Assembly: GCA_029261795.1 (NCBI GenBank)
Contig: JAJDAP010000011.1
Span: forward strand, 1-43,052
Source of the DNA: Deltaproteobacteria bacterium
GTDB taxonomy: Bacteria; Myxococcota_A; UBA9160; UBA6930
Length of the DNA: 43,052 bases
Direction of reading: 5' to 3'
Below are positions 33,680 through 41,804 of the stretch, piece by piece (the stretch's first letter is position 1; each line of letters begins with the position of its first letter). The notes beneath the pieces were generated by a model. It worked only from the letters and a program-made list of their open reading frames with translations. It searched no databases and had not been told where the DNA came from. The position numbers were made by a program, and so were the translations under genes.

Positions 33680-34303
33680 CTAACGTTCGAGTTCCTTGGC
33701 GAGTTCGGGCCACGCCTCCGGCCGAAGTGCGCCGTGGAGGAAGAGACGCTTCAGCTCGCGAGCGAAGCGCTCGCTCTGGGCTCTCGCTTCCTCTTCGGTC
33801 TCCGAGCGGTTGCGGGCCATCAGCGACCAGACCAACGCCGAGGTCATCCCGATCACGCCGAGCATCTCGGCGTCGATTCCGTCCTGGCTGCGCGCGCTAG
33901 CGGCCAGTCGCTCGAGCGCCTTCACGTAGTCCCCCCAGCCGCGGGCCGCGGTCTCGTCGTGGTCGGACAGCATGCGAAACATCCACATGCGCGCGATGTC
34001 CGGGTGGTCCCGGAAGTAGTGGACGAAGAAATCGATCTGCTCACCGACCTGTCGGGGCTCGCTGAAGATGCGCCGGACTTCGCGGCCGAACTCGGTTCGC
34101 ACGGCATCGATCAGATCTTCGCGGGAGCGGAAATGCTGGTAGGCGGTGCTGCGATTGAGGCCGGCGCGCTGGGCAACGGCCACGACCGTCAGCGCCTCCA
34201 TGCCTCGCTCGGCCACCAGTTCCCGAGCCGCCTGGAGGAGGGTCGCGCGGCTCTCCTTGGCATCCGCTCGGCGCGGGCGATCGGCCTCGGCTGTGATTTT
34301 CAT
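33680..34303 (-). CDS. TetR-family transcriptional regulator
   Basis: A 207-residue TetR-type repressor. The N-terminal helix-turn-helix is at about 20-66 (ATLLQAARELVAERG, VAQRAGLNRSTAYQHF), followed by a C-terminal ligand-binding part rich in helices. It is transcribed divergently from the enoyl-CoA hydratase operon with 56 bases between starts. The palindrome at 34318-34343 lies in this gap. Control of the operon and of itself by an acyl-CoA-type ligand is inferred from position. Confidence 0.93.
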   Translation of the reverse strand: MKITAEADRPRRADAKESRATLLQAARELVAERGMEALTVVAVAQRAGLNRSTAYQHFRSREDLIDAVRTEFGREVRRIFSEPRQVGEQIDFFVHYFRDHPDIARMWMFRMLSDHDETAARGWGDYVKALERLAASARSQDGIDAEMLGVIGMTSALVWSLMARNRSETEEEARAQSERFARELKRLFLHGALRPEAWPELAKELER

Positions 34304-34317
34304 GCGGTAGCTCCAGA

Positions 34318-34343
34318 TAAATCCAACACTATTGTTGCATTTA
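34318..34343. promoter_or_regulatory. Palindromic candidate operator for the divergent TetR regulator
   Basis: Ten matched bases per side: outer arms TAAAT and ATTTA, a one-base mismatch (C/C), inner arms CAACA and TGTTG, around CTAT. It sits midway between the starts at 34303 and 34360 and is markedly AT-rich in GC-rich DNA. TetR-family operators are usually palindromes of about this length. Binding is inference. Confidence 0.75.
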
Positions 34344-34359
34344 GTGCACCGAAGCGCCT

Positions 34360-35193
34360 ATGTTGAGTTCCATGCAAGCCTCCCCCAAGGCCGCGGCCCC
34401 GGCGGATGCCGTCCGCGTCGAGCGCGAGGGCGGGATCGTCACGATCACGCTGGATCGGCCCGAGAAGCGCAACGCCCTGACGCCAGAGCAGTTCTCGGAA
34501 CTGGGAGACCGGATCGACGAGATCGCGGCAACCCCGGAAGATCGCGTGCTGGTCCTGACCGGAGCGGGATCGGCTTTCTGCTCCGGCGCGGATCTGACTG
34601 CCGGAGGCAGCGACCTCGCGCAGATGTTGGAGCAGCCGGCCGCCCGCGCCGAGTGGCTCCGCCGGACCACGACGGCCGCCGCCTCGCTGCACCGGATCGA
34701 GAAGCCCACGATCGCGGCGGTGAACGGCGTCGCAGCCGGCGGTGGCTGCAACCTGGCCCTCGGTTGCGACATCGTCTTCGCCGGAGCCTCCGCTCGCTTC
34801 GCCGAGATCTTCGTGAACCGTGGCCTTGCGCTCGATTATGCCGGGACCTGGTTGCTGCCGCGATTGATAGGCCTCCAGCGCGCCAAGGATCTGGCCTTCC
34901 GCGGGGATCTGGTCGACGCACAGGAAGCGCGCGCGCTCGGTCTGGTCCTCGAGGTCGTCGCGGATGGGGACCTCGCCGCACGCGTCGCCGACTACGCGCG
35001 AGGCCGCGCGAAGAAACCACCGGTCGCCCTCGGCCTCATCAAGAACGGACTGAACCGCGCGATGAGCTGGGATTTCGAGACCGCCCTCGAATACGAAGTA
35101 GAAGCCCAGGCGCGCTGCCTCGGCACGGAGGACTTCCGTGAGGCCATGATCGCGTGGGGGCAGAAGCGAGACGGAAACTACCAAGGTCGTTAG
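34360..35193 (+). CDS. Enoyl-CoA hydratase/isomerase family protein
   Basis: A 277-residue crotonase-fold protein, first gene of a six-gene operon. The oxyanion-hole segments are ITLDRPEKRNALTP, AFCSGADLT and AAVNGVAAGGGCNLALGCDI. At the catalytic positions it carries EIFVNRGLALDYAG, with an acidic residue in each. It hydrates or isomerises 2-enoyl-CoA in beta-oxidation-like reactions. ATG 34360 and ATG 34372 are both possible; neither has a good ribosome site, so the first is given. The operator palindrome lies 17 bases upstream of ATG 34360. Confidence 0.92.
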   Translation: MLSSMQASPKAAAPADAVRVEREGGIVTITLDRPEKRNALTPEQFSELGDRIDEIAATPEDRVLVLTGAGSAFCSGADLTAGGSDLAQMLEQPAARAEWLRRTTTAAASLHRIEKPTIAAVNGVAAGGGCNLALGCDIVFAGASARFAEIFVNRGLALDYAGTWLLPRLIGLQRAKDLAFRGDLVDAQEARALGLVLEVVADGDLAARVADYARGRAKKPPVALGLIKNGLNRAMSWDFETALEYEVEAQARCLGTEDFREAMIAWGQKRDGNYQGR

Positions 35194-35208
35194 GCGAGGA
35201 GGACATCC

Positions 35209-36306
35209 ATGACGCTTCCGAAAACGAGCCTCGCGATGGTGCAGACCGCGCCGCGCACGCTGGAACCGATGGATCTACCGCTACCCGAGATCGATGACGA
35301 TTCCGGCCTGGTGCGCATCGAAGCCTGCGGAATCTGCGGAAGCGACTACGAGCAGTACGAAGGTGTTCTACGCACGCCCATGCCGGCCGTGCCCGGGCAC
35401 GAGCCACTCGGCATCGTCGCCAAGATCGGCGACCGCGCGGCGCAGCGTTGGGGCGTGGACGTCGGCGACCGCATCGCGGTCGAAACCATGCTCTCCTGCC
35501 GCCACTGCCGCCCCTGCCTCGGCGGTTCCTATCACCTCTGCGATTCGCGCCGCATCTATTCCTACATTCCGCTCTCGGAGGCACCCGGCTTGTGGGGTTC
35601 CTACGCGCAGTACATGTACCTCGATCCCAACTGCGTCGTACACAAGGTGGACTCGAGCCTCGATCCCTCGACGGCCGTGATGTTCAACCCGCTCGGTGCC
35701 GGCTTCCGCTGGGCCGTGGAGATGCCCGGCACCGGCCCCGGCGATACGGTCGTGATCCAGGGCCCGGGCCAGCGCGGCCTGGCAAGTGTGCTGGCTTGCC
35801 GGGAAGTAGGCGTCGCCAAGATCATCGTCACCGGCCTCGCTGCCGATGCCGAGAAGCTCGCGATCGCGCGAGAATTCGGCGCCCACGCCACCATCGACGT
35901 CGAGAACGAAGATCCGCGCGCTCGTATCCAGGAGCTGACCGACGGTCGCGGTGCCGATGTCGTGGTCGATGTCTCGTCCTACGCCACCGAGCCCGTCGCC
36001 CAATCGATCGACTTCGTGCGCATGGGCGGCACCGTCGTGCTGGCGGGCGTGAAGGGCTTCAAGCCCATCCCCGGCTTCATCTCCGACAAGGTCGTGATGA
36101 AGGAAGTGACGATCAAGGGCGCGATCGGCGTGACCAGCACGGGCTACGCAAACGCGATCCGGCTGCTCGAATCGCGGAAGTATCCGGTCGAGCGGATGCA
36201 CACCCATGACTTCGATCTTCGCGAGGCCGAACTCGCGATTCGCACCCTTGCCCGCCAGGTCGAAGGGGACGAATCGATCCATTCCTGCCTGATCCCCGAA
36301 CAATAA
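35209..36306 (+). CDS. Zinc-dependent medium-chain dehydrogenase
   Basis: A 365-residue MDR-family dehydrogenase. The catalytic zinc ligands begin with C40 in ACGICGSD and GHEP at 63-66. The structural zinc site has four cysteines, C97, C100, C103 and C111. A Rossmann loop follows (QGPGQRG, where most relatives have GxGxxG). GAGGAGG lies eight bases before ATG 35209, 15 bases after the hydratase stop. In the operon it could oxidise a secondary alcohol made by hydration or hydrolysis. Substrate unknown. Confidence 0.93.
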   Translation: MTLPKTSLAMVQTAPRTLEPMDLPLPEIDDDSGLVRIEACGICGSDYEQYEGVLRTPMPAVPGHEPLGIVAKIGDRAAQRWGVDVGDRIAVETMLSCRHCRPCLGGSYHLCDSRRIYSYIPLSEAPGLWGSYAQYMYLDPNCVVHKVDSSLDPSTAVMFNPLGAGFRWAVEMPGTGPGDTVVIQGPGQRGLASVLACREVGVAKIIVTGLAADAEKLAIAREFGAHATIDVENEDPRARIQELTDGRGADVVVDVSSYATEPVAQSIDFVRMGGTVVLAGVKGFKPIPGFISDKVVMKEVTIKGAIGVTSTGYANAIRLLESRKYPVERMHTHDFDLREAELAIRTLARQVEGDESIHSCLIPEQ

Positions 36307-36319
36307 GGACGACCAGACC

Positions 36320-37165
36320 ATGGACGCGATTCGAAGCTGGGTCGAAGAATCTCCCTACAGCCATTTCCTGGGTGTTCGCCTCGAGCACCTGGATGAAACG
36401 AGCGCGCGTTTGCGACTGCCCTACCAGGACGAGAACTCCAACCCCGGCAAGGCACTGCACGGCGGCTGCGCGGCTTCGTTAGGCACGATCGGTAGCCAGG
36501 CCATCGCCCGCGCCGCGCTCGGAGCCGGGTCCGGCGCCTTCCACACGGCGCAGATGCAGGTGAGCTACCTCGCTGCCGCGATCGGCGAAGACGTCATCGC
36601 CGAAGCCGAACTGTTACGACGGGGCAAGGAACTCTGCTTCGTCAGCGTTGGGGTGAAGACCGAAGAAGGCAAGCCCATCGCGCGCATCACCACCACGGTG
36701 CGGGGCCGGATGGGCGCCGAGCCCAGCGAGGCCACCACCACGACCGGTGACCACGGCGAGTCGGATCCGGGCCCGATGGGGCCCCACATCGGAAGGGTTC
36801 CTTTCATCGGCCATCGCGGGATTGCGGTCGAGCACATGACCGGCGGAACGTCACGCCTGATCATGCCGTTCGCAGGCGACAACGCAGACCTCGCTGGCGG
36901 CGTCCACGAGGGGGCGGTACTCGCCCTGCTGGATACGGCAGGTGCCATGGGTTCCTGGGCCGAGTCCGGACCCGGTCCCTACAAAGCCTCGACCGCATCG
37001 ATGCAGCTCCAGAACCTGGCCCCCGCGCCGAAGGCCGACCTCGTTGCCTACGGCCGCTGCGTGCGGCGTGACAACGAGATCTTCTTCACCGACGTCGAGG
37101 TCGCGAGCGCAGGTGATGGATCCGTCGTCGCACGCGGTACCGTGCTCTACCGGATCGTCACCTAG
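36320..37165 (+). CDS. Double-hotdog thioesterase (PaaI-like)
   Basis: A 281-residue protein made of two hotdog domains in tandem. The first (about 1-135) has NPGKALHGGCAASLGTIG, the PaaI-type HGG motif; the second (about 150-281) has GGVHEGAVLALLDTAGAMG. PaaI-type thioesterases hydrolyse acyl-CoA; a doubled form makes the usual dimeric unit within one chain. AAGGA lies about ten bases upstream of ATG 36320. An acidic and Thr-rich linker (SEATTTTGDHGESDPG) joins the halves. It may recycle CoA or release the operon's acyl products. Confidence 0.9.
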   Translation: MDAIRSWVEESPYSHFLGVRLEHLDETSARLRLPYQDENSNPGKALHGGCAASLGTIGSQAIARAALGAGSGAFHTAQMQVSYLAAAIGEDVIAEAELLRRGKELCFVSVGVKTEEGKPIARITTTVRGRMGAEPSEATTTTGDHGESDPGPMGPHIGRVPFIGHRGIAVEHMTGGTSRLIMPFAGDNADLAGGVHEGAVLALLDTAGAMGSWAESGPGPYKASTASMQLQNLAPAPKADLVAYGRCVRRDNEIFFTDVEVASAGDGSVVARGTVLYRIVT

Positions 37166-37196
37166 CCTCTGATTCCCCCATTTCAAGGAGAACCCC

Positions 37197-38033
37197 ATGC
37201 CTCTCGATCCCGAAGCCGTCGGCCTCAAGGGCGAGCCCAAGCGCCGCTCCTGGGATTCCAAGGATGCCCTGCTCTACGCGATCGGCGTGGGTGCTGGAGT
37301 CGATGAGCTCGCCTTCACCACCGAGAACACCAAGGACACGCCGCAGCGCGTGCTGCCGACCATGGCCGTGATCCTCGGCGGCGGCGGCGTTCCCTTCGAC
37401 AAGATCGGCACCTTCAACCCCGCGCTGATGCTCCACGGTGGCCAGACCATCGAATTGCTAAGCGAGATCCCGCCGGAAGGCGAGATCGAGAGCACCGGCT
37501 CGATCGGTGCGATCTGGGACAAGGGCAAGGCCGCCTCGGCCGAACTCGTTTCCGAATCGGTCGATCTCGCCACGGGAAAATTGCTATTCCGCACCAAGAT
37601 GACGGCGTTCTTCCGCGGCGCCGGCGATTTCGGCGGCGAGCGGGGGCCCTCCCCGACCTGGGAACTGCCGAGTCGCGCCGCGGACCACGAAACCAGCTAC
37701 GCCACCCGCATGGACCAACCGCTGATCTATCGGCTCTCGGGCGATCGGAACCCGCTCCATTCGGATCCGTCCTTCGCCCAGATGGGTGGCTTCGAGCGAC
37801 CGATCCTTCACGGCCTATGCAGCTACGGCTTCACCGGCCGGGCACTGCTGCACAACCTGTGCGGGAGCGATCCGGCTCGTTTCAAGTTCATGGACGCCCG
37901 CTTCTCGAAGCCGGTCATGCCCGGCGACGAGCTGACCGTTTCGATGTGGGTCGACGGCAAGGTTGCCCAGTTCCAGACCAAGAACCAGGACGGTGATGTC
38001 GTCATCGACCAGGGCGTCATGAAGTTCGCCTAG
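37197..38033 (+). CDS. MaoC/hydratase-2-type enoyl-CoA hydratase
   Basis: A 278-residue double-hotdog (R)-specific enoyl-CoA hydratase 2. The motif YRLSGDRNPLHSD at 178-190 supplies D183, N185 and H188, followed by FERPILHGLCSYG. The N-terminal half is a non-catalytic hotdog, as in the hydratase-2 part of peroxisomal MFE-2 and in mycobacterial side-chain hydratases of cholesterol degradation. AAGGAG lies upstream of ATG 37197. A second hydratase of opposite stereochemistry beside the crotonase at 34360 suggests two different enoyl-CoA substrates or an epimerising route. Confidence 0.93.
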   Translation: MPLDPEAVGLKGEPKRRSWDSKDALLYAIGVGAGVDELAFTTENTKDTPQRVLPTMAVILGGGGVPFDKIGTFNPALMLHGGQTIELLSEIPPEGEIESTGSIGAIWDKGKAASAELVSESVDLATGKLLFRTKMTAFFRGAGDFGGERGPSPTWELPSRAADHETSYATRMDQPLIYRLSGDRNPLHSDPSFAQMGGFERPILHGLCSYGFTGRALLHNLCGSDPARFKFMDARFSKPVMPGDELTVSMWVDGKVAQFQTKNQDGDVVIDQGVMKFA

Positions 38034-38034
38034 C

Positions 38035-38805
38035 ATGTCCACCGCGATGCTGGACGTCGGCGGCCACCGGCTCCGCCTCGACGTCACAGGTGAGGGATCG
38101 CCCACCTTCCTGTGTCTTCATGGTCTGGTCGACCGCATCGAGATCTGGAACGAGCTCCAGGGCCCGCTCGCTTCTCGCGGGCGGGTCGCGCGGCTCGACC
38201 AGCGCGGCCACGGCGAATCCGAGGCTCCGCCCGGCCCCTATCGCCGGGAGGACCTCGCCCGCGACGTCGGCGCCGTGGTCGATGAACTCGGCGATCCGAA
38301 CACGATCCTGGTGGGCCACTCGATGGGCGGGATCGTTTCGATGGCGACGGCCCTCGCGACGCCGGAACGCGTCGCGGGCCTGATCCTGATCGGGACAGCG
38401 AGCCAGTGCAACGAGAAGACCGCGGCCTGGTACGAGCGGATCGCCCTCGCCGGCGAGCACGAAGGCAATCAGGGACTCGCCCGAGCGATCTACGGCGAGA
38501 GGAGCCGCAAGAAGATCATGGGCGATGCCCGGGGAATCTCCGAGGTGACACGCGTGCTGAAGAGCCTCTACGACGACCCCCTCACTCCGAAGCTGAAGGC
38601 GATCGCGTGCCCGGTCCTGTTGATCGTGGGCGACAAGGATCCGATGGGCGCCAAGGCCTCGTCTATCCTGGCTTCGCATTTCTCGGACGCCGAGCTGGTG
38701 ACGGTTCCGGATTGCGGTCACTGGGTCCACGTCGAGGAACCCGATGCCGTGCTGGCGGCGATCGATCGCTATTTGCCCAGAGTTTTCGCGAAGGAGAAGA
38801 CATGA
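38035..38805 (+). CDS. Alpha/beta hydrolase-fold protein
   Basis: A 256-residue alpha/beta hydrolase: CLHGLVD oxyanion segment, LDQRGHGESEAP, elbow GHSMGGI with Ser, GDKDPMG with a likely acid and CGHWVHVEEPD with the His. All catalytic residues are present. The start lies one base after the MaoC stop, leaving no room for an independent ribosome site, so translation is probably coupled. Its stop overlaps the next start (ATGA). Role in the operon might be ester or lactone hydrolysis. Confidence 0.9.
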   Translation: MSTAMLDVGGHRLRLDVTGEGSPTFLCLHGLVDRIEIWNELQGPLASRGRVARLDQRGHGESEAPPGPYRREDLARDVGAVVDELGDPNTILVGHSMGGIVSMATALATPERVAGLILIGTASQCNEKTAAWYERIALAGEHEGNQGLARAIYGERSRKKIMGDARGISEVTRVLKSLYDDPLTPKLKAIACPVLLIVGDKDPMGAKASSILASHFSDAELVTVPDCGHWVHVEEPDAVLAAIDRYLPRVFAKEKT

Positions 38806-39368
38806 CCGGACCGCGCATCCCCCTGCTCCCGATCGACGAGGCCAAGAAGGCCGCGGCCGAGATGGAGGTGCCCGAGGCGATTGGCGAACTGAACGTCTTC
38901 CGCGTCCTGCTCCGGCATCCCAAGCTCGCAAAACGCGTCAACGACCTGTTGATGACGTTGCTATTCGCCGGAGACCTCGACGCACGCCTGCGCGAACTCA
39001 TCATCATGCGGATCGGTTGGGTGACGGGATCGGTCTACGAGTGGACGCAGCACTGGCGAATCGCGTTGCAGCTCGGGGTGTCAGAGTCCGACGTGCTGGC
39101 CGTACGCGACTGGCGCGCACACGATCACTGGTCGGAAGTCGACCGAGCGATCCTGACTGCCACCGATGAGACCCTGTCGGATGGCGCGGTTTCCGCCGAC
39201 ACCTGGGCGCGTTGCGCGCGGCTGCTCCCGAGCGAGACCGAACAGCTCGAGCTGCTCGGCGCGATCGGCTGTTGGCGCATGATCTCCCAGCTGCTCAGAA
39301 GCCTCGAAGTACCGCTCGAAGAGGGCGTGGCGCCGTGGCCCCCCGACGGCCTCGTCCCGAACGCCTAA
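38802..39368 (+). CDS. Carboxymuconolactone decarboxylase (CMD/AhpD-like) family protein
   Basis: A 188-residue CMD-family protein, last gene of the operon. The core helix RLRELIIMRIGWVTGSVYEWTQHWRIA is typical, but the CxxC pair of AhpD peroxidases is absent (GSVYEW), so peroxidase activity is unlikely; the His of the YEWTQH motif is retained. A good AAGGAG lies upstream of ATG 38802. The stop overlaps the convergent PLP enzyme stop (CTAA at 39365-39368). Family members near lipid-degradation genes are mostly of unknown function. Confidence 0.88.
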   Translation: MTGPRIPLLPIDEAKKAAAEMEVPEAIGELNVFRVLLRHPKLAKRVNDLLMTLLFAGDLDARLRELIIMRIGWVTGSVYEWTQHWRIALQLGVSESDVLAVRDWRAHDHWSEVDRAILTATDETLSDGAVSADTWARCARLLPSETEQLELLGAIGCWRMISQLLRSLEVPLEEGVAPWPPDGLVPNA

Positions 39369-40510
39369 CCGAGCGCCTGGTCGAGGTCGGCGAGCAGGTC
39401 GGCGACATTCTCGATACCGATCGAGAGCCGCAGAAGATTCTCGGGCACGGCAGTGTCGGCGCCTTCGACGGCCGCTCGCTGCTCCACCAGGCTCTCGACG
39501 CCCCCGAGCGAAGTGGCGTCGGTAAAGACGCGGAGTCGTGCCGCCACCGCGCGTGCATCCTCGGCGCCGCCCCCGACCCGAAACGACACGATCGGCCCGA
39601 AGCCCAGCTCCATCTGCCGCTGCGCAATGTCGTGTCCTGGATGGCTCGCGAGTCCGGCGTAGTAGACGTCGGACACGCGCGGATCCGCGGCCAGCACTTC
39701 CGCAACCTGCTGCGCGTTCTCGGCCGCCTTCGCGACGCGCAGGTAGAGCGTGCGCATTCCGCGCAACAGCAGCCAGGCCTCGAAGGGCCCGAGGATCGCG
39801 CCGCGATAGGCGCGTTCGTGGCGCACCTGTGCCCAGATCCCGCCTTCCGCGTCGGCCGTGATCAGCGCGCCCGCGACGACGTCGGCATGTCCGTTCAGCT
39901 GCTTCGTCGCCGAATGCATCACGAAGTCTGCGCCGTGCTCGATCGGTCGCGTGTTGACCGGCGTCGCCAGTGTCGAATCCACCGCGAGCTTCGCACCTGC
40001 GGCGTGGGCGATTGCGGCGGCGGCCCGAATGTCCGTGACTTCACCCATCGGGTTCGCGGGCGTTTCGACCCAGACGAGCGCGGTGCCGTTGCGAACGACG
40101 GCCTGCATCGCGTCGAGATCGCCAGCATCGACGAAGTCGACCCGGAGCCGGGCCTTCTCGTTCAGTTCGACGAGCCAGAGGCGGAACGTCCAGTACATCG
40201 AGGCTGGAGCCACCACGTGGGCGGCATCGGGCAACGCCTCCATGAGTGTGGTCGCCGCGGCCATGCCCGAAGCGAAGAGCAACGCCGCAGCACCTCCTTC
40301 GAGCCGGCACAACAACTCCTCGGCCGGGTCCCAGGTCGGATTCTGATCGCGCGTGTAGCTGTGACCGCCGGGGTAGCTGCCGTCGGGCGCTCGCTGATAG
40401 GTGGCCGAGGGATAGATCGGCGGCGTCAGCCCGCGCATGGTCGGATCGGGCCGACCGAGGGCCTGTGCCGCCAGGGTCTCGCGCTTCACGGGAGGTTCGT
40501 CGTCGCTCAC
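39365..40510 (-). CDS. Cys/Met-metabolism PLP-dependent enzyme (cystathionine gamma-synthase/lyase-like)
   Basis: A 381-residue fold-type I PLP enzyme. The segment YTRDQNPTWDPAEELLCRLEGG, the ETPANPMGEVTD block and the PLP-lysine motif HSATKQLNGHADVVAG mark the trans-sulfuration family. The C-terminal SLGGVESLVEQ block carries the substrate-binding region. It could be cystathionine gamma-synthase, gamma-lyase or a methionine gamma-lyase relative; sequence alone does not say. The start is GTG at 40510, nine bases from the stop of the AarF-like gene. Confidence 0.93.
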   Translation of the reverse strand: MSDDEPPVKRETLAAQALGRPDPTMRGLTPPIYPSATYQRAPDGSYPGGHSYTRDQNPTWDPAEELLCRLEGGAAALLFASGMAAATTLMEALPDAAHVVAPASMYWTFRLWLVELNEKARLRVDFVDAGDLDAMQAVVRNGTALVWVETPANPMGEVTDIRAAAAIAHAAGAKLAVDSTLATPVNTRPIEHGADFVMHSATKQLNGHADVVAGALITADAEGGIWAQVRHERAYRGAILGPFEAWLLLRGMRTLYLRVAKAAENAQQVAEVLAADPRVSDVYYAGLASHPGHDIAQRQMELGFGPIVSFRVGGGAEDARAVAARLRVFTDATSLGGVESLVEQRAAVEGADTAVPENLLRLSIGIENVADLLADLDQALG

Positions 40511-40519
40511 GGGGCGAGC

Positions 40520-41800
40520 CTAGCGCGACCCGCCGGCCCCCATCGCCTGGAGCACGTTCGCGCGTCCACCCAGGCTGTGCGCGATGCCCGACAAGAAGGA
40601 GAAGACACGGCCGACCAGAACGAAATCCGTCGGCACGTCCACCACCGGGTCTTCGCGGATCGCGTCGAAGAGTTCGTCGGTCATCTCTTCGGTGAACTCA
40701 CCCTCGAACGCCCCGGTGTCGCTCCGCGAGATCATGCGGCGCGCGATCAGCAGGAAGGTCTCGTCGTTGCCGGTCTTCGACTGGAAGCCGAGTTCCTTGA
40801 ACGCGCGCAACATCGAGCCTTCGTTGAAGGTCATCATCGAGAACATCAGCTCGAACAGGCCGAGACCGAAGCCTTCGGGCAGCTCCTTCGAAAGGCCGAA
40901 ATCGAGCACGATGAGCCGACCATCGGGGGTGACCATCAGATTGCCCGGGTGTGGGTCGGCCTGGAAGAAGCCCTGGGCCAGGATCATCTGGACGTAGACG
41001 CTCATGAGATCCTGCACGACGTCGGCCGGGTCGAGGCCGGCGGCCTTGATCTCGTCGACCTCGGTGATCTTGATGCCTTCGACCATCTCCATGACGAGAA
41101 GCCGTCCGGTGGAGAACTCGGTCACCACGTCGGGGATCCAGACGCGCGGATTGTCGGCGAACATTTCGCGGACGCGCATACCACTGACAGCTTCGCGGCG
41201 GAAATCGATCTCGAAGCCGAGGTGGGTGGTGAGTTCCTTGACCAGGGGAAGCAGGGCCAGGGGCTGCGGCTCGAAGCGCTCGTAGACGCGAACGCCGCGC
41301 TCCATGTTGCGCAGATCCGTTGCGACGATGTCCTCGATATCCGGGTACTGGACCTTCACCGCAACCTGCTCGCCGTTATGCAGCCGCGCCGCATGCACCT
41401 GGGCGAGCGATGCCGCTGCAATTGGCGTTTCCGCGAACTCGCTGAACACCGCACCGATAGGCTTGCCCAGTTCGCGCTCCACCGCAGCCTTCACTTCGGG
41501 CCAGGGCTTCGGTGGGACGGCGTCGTGGCACTCCTTGAGGCGTTCGATGAACGCGGGCGGAAAGACGTCGGCCCGCGTCGCGATCGCCTGGCACATCTTG
41601 ATCATCACGCCGCGCATCGAGAGCGCGGCCTTCAGGATCGCATTGGCGGCGCGATCGTGTACCGGCAGAAAATCCTCGTCGGAAAGCTCCGGCCGGCGCA
41701 ACAGCTTCTGCTTCCAGACCGGGGTCTTGTAGAGCAGGTACAGGTAGACACCGAGCCATGTCACCGTACCCGTGCGGCGCACACGGGTGATCGGATGCAT
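40520..41800 (-). CDS. AarF/UbiB (ABC1) family atypical kinase
   Basis: A 426-residue ABC1-family protein. The ABC1 helix holds KMCQ at 68-71, where most members have KxGQ with Gly; Cys replaces it. The alanine-rich loop AAASLAQVHAA is at 128-138, K149 lies in VAVKVQYP, ADPHPGN at 281-287, and DFG at 300-302. UbiB/COQ8 proteins are ATPases or kinases supporting isoprenoid-quinone synthesis. It is followed on the chromosome by the PLP gene and preceded by an unrecognised di-iron-like gene with a four-base gap, so the two are surely one transcript. Confidence 0.93.
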   Translation of the reverse strand: MHPITRVRRTGTVTWLGVYLYLLYKTPVWKQKLLRRPELSDEDFLPVHDRAANAILKAALSMRGVMIKMCQAIATRADVFPPAFIERLKECHDAVPPKPWPEVKAAVERELGKPIGAVFSEFAETPIAAASLAQVHAARLHNGEQVAVKVQYPDIEDIVATDLRNMERGVRVYERFEPQPLALLPLVKELTTHLGFEIDFRREAVSGMRVREMFADNPRVWIPDVVTEFSTGRLLVMEMVEGIKITEVDEIKAAGLDPADVVQDLMSVYVQMILAQGFFQADPHPGNLMVTPDGRLIVLDFGLSKELPEGFGLGLFELMFSMMTFNEGSMLRAFKELGFQSKTGNDETFLLIARRMISRSDTGAFEGEFTEEMTDELFDAIREDPVVDVPTDFVLVGRVFSFLSGIAHSLGGRANVLQAMGAGGSR

Positions 41801-41804
41801 GAGG

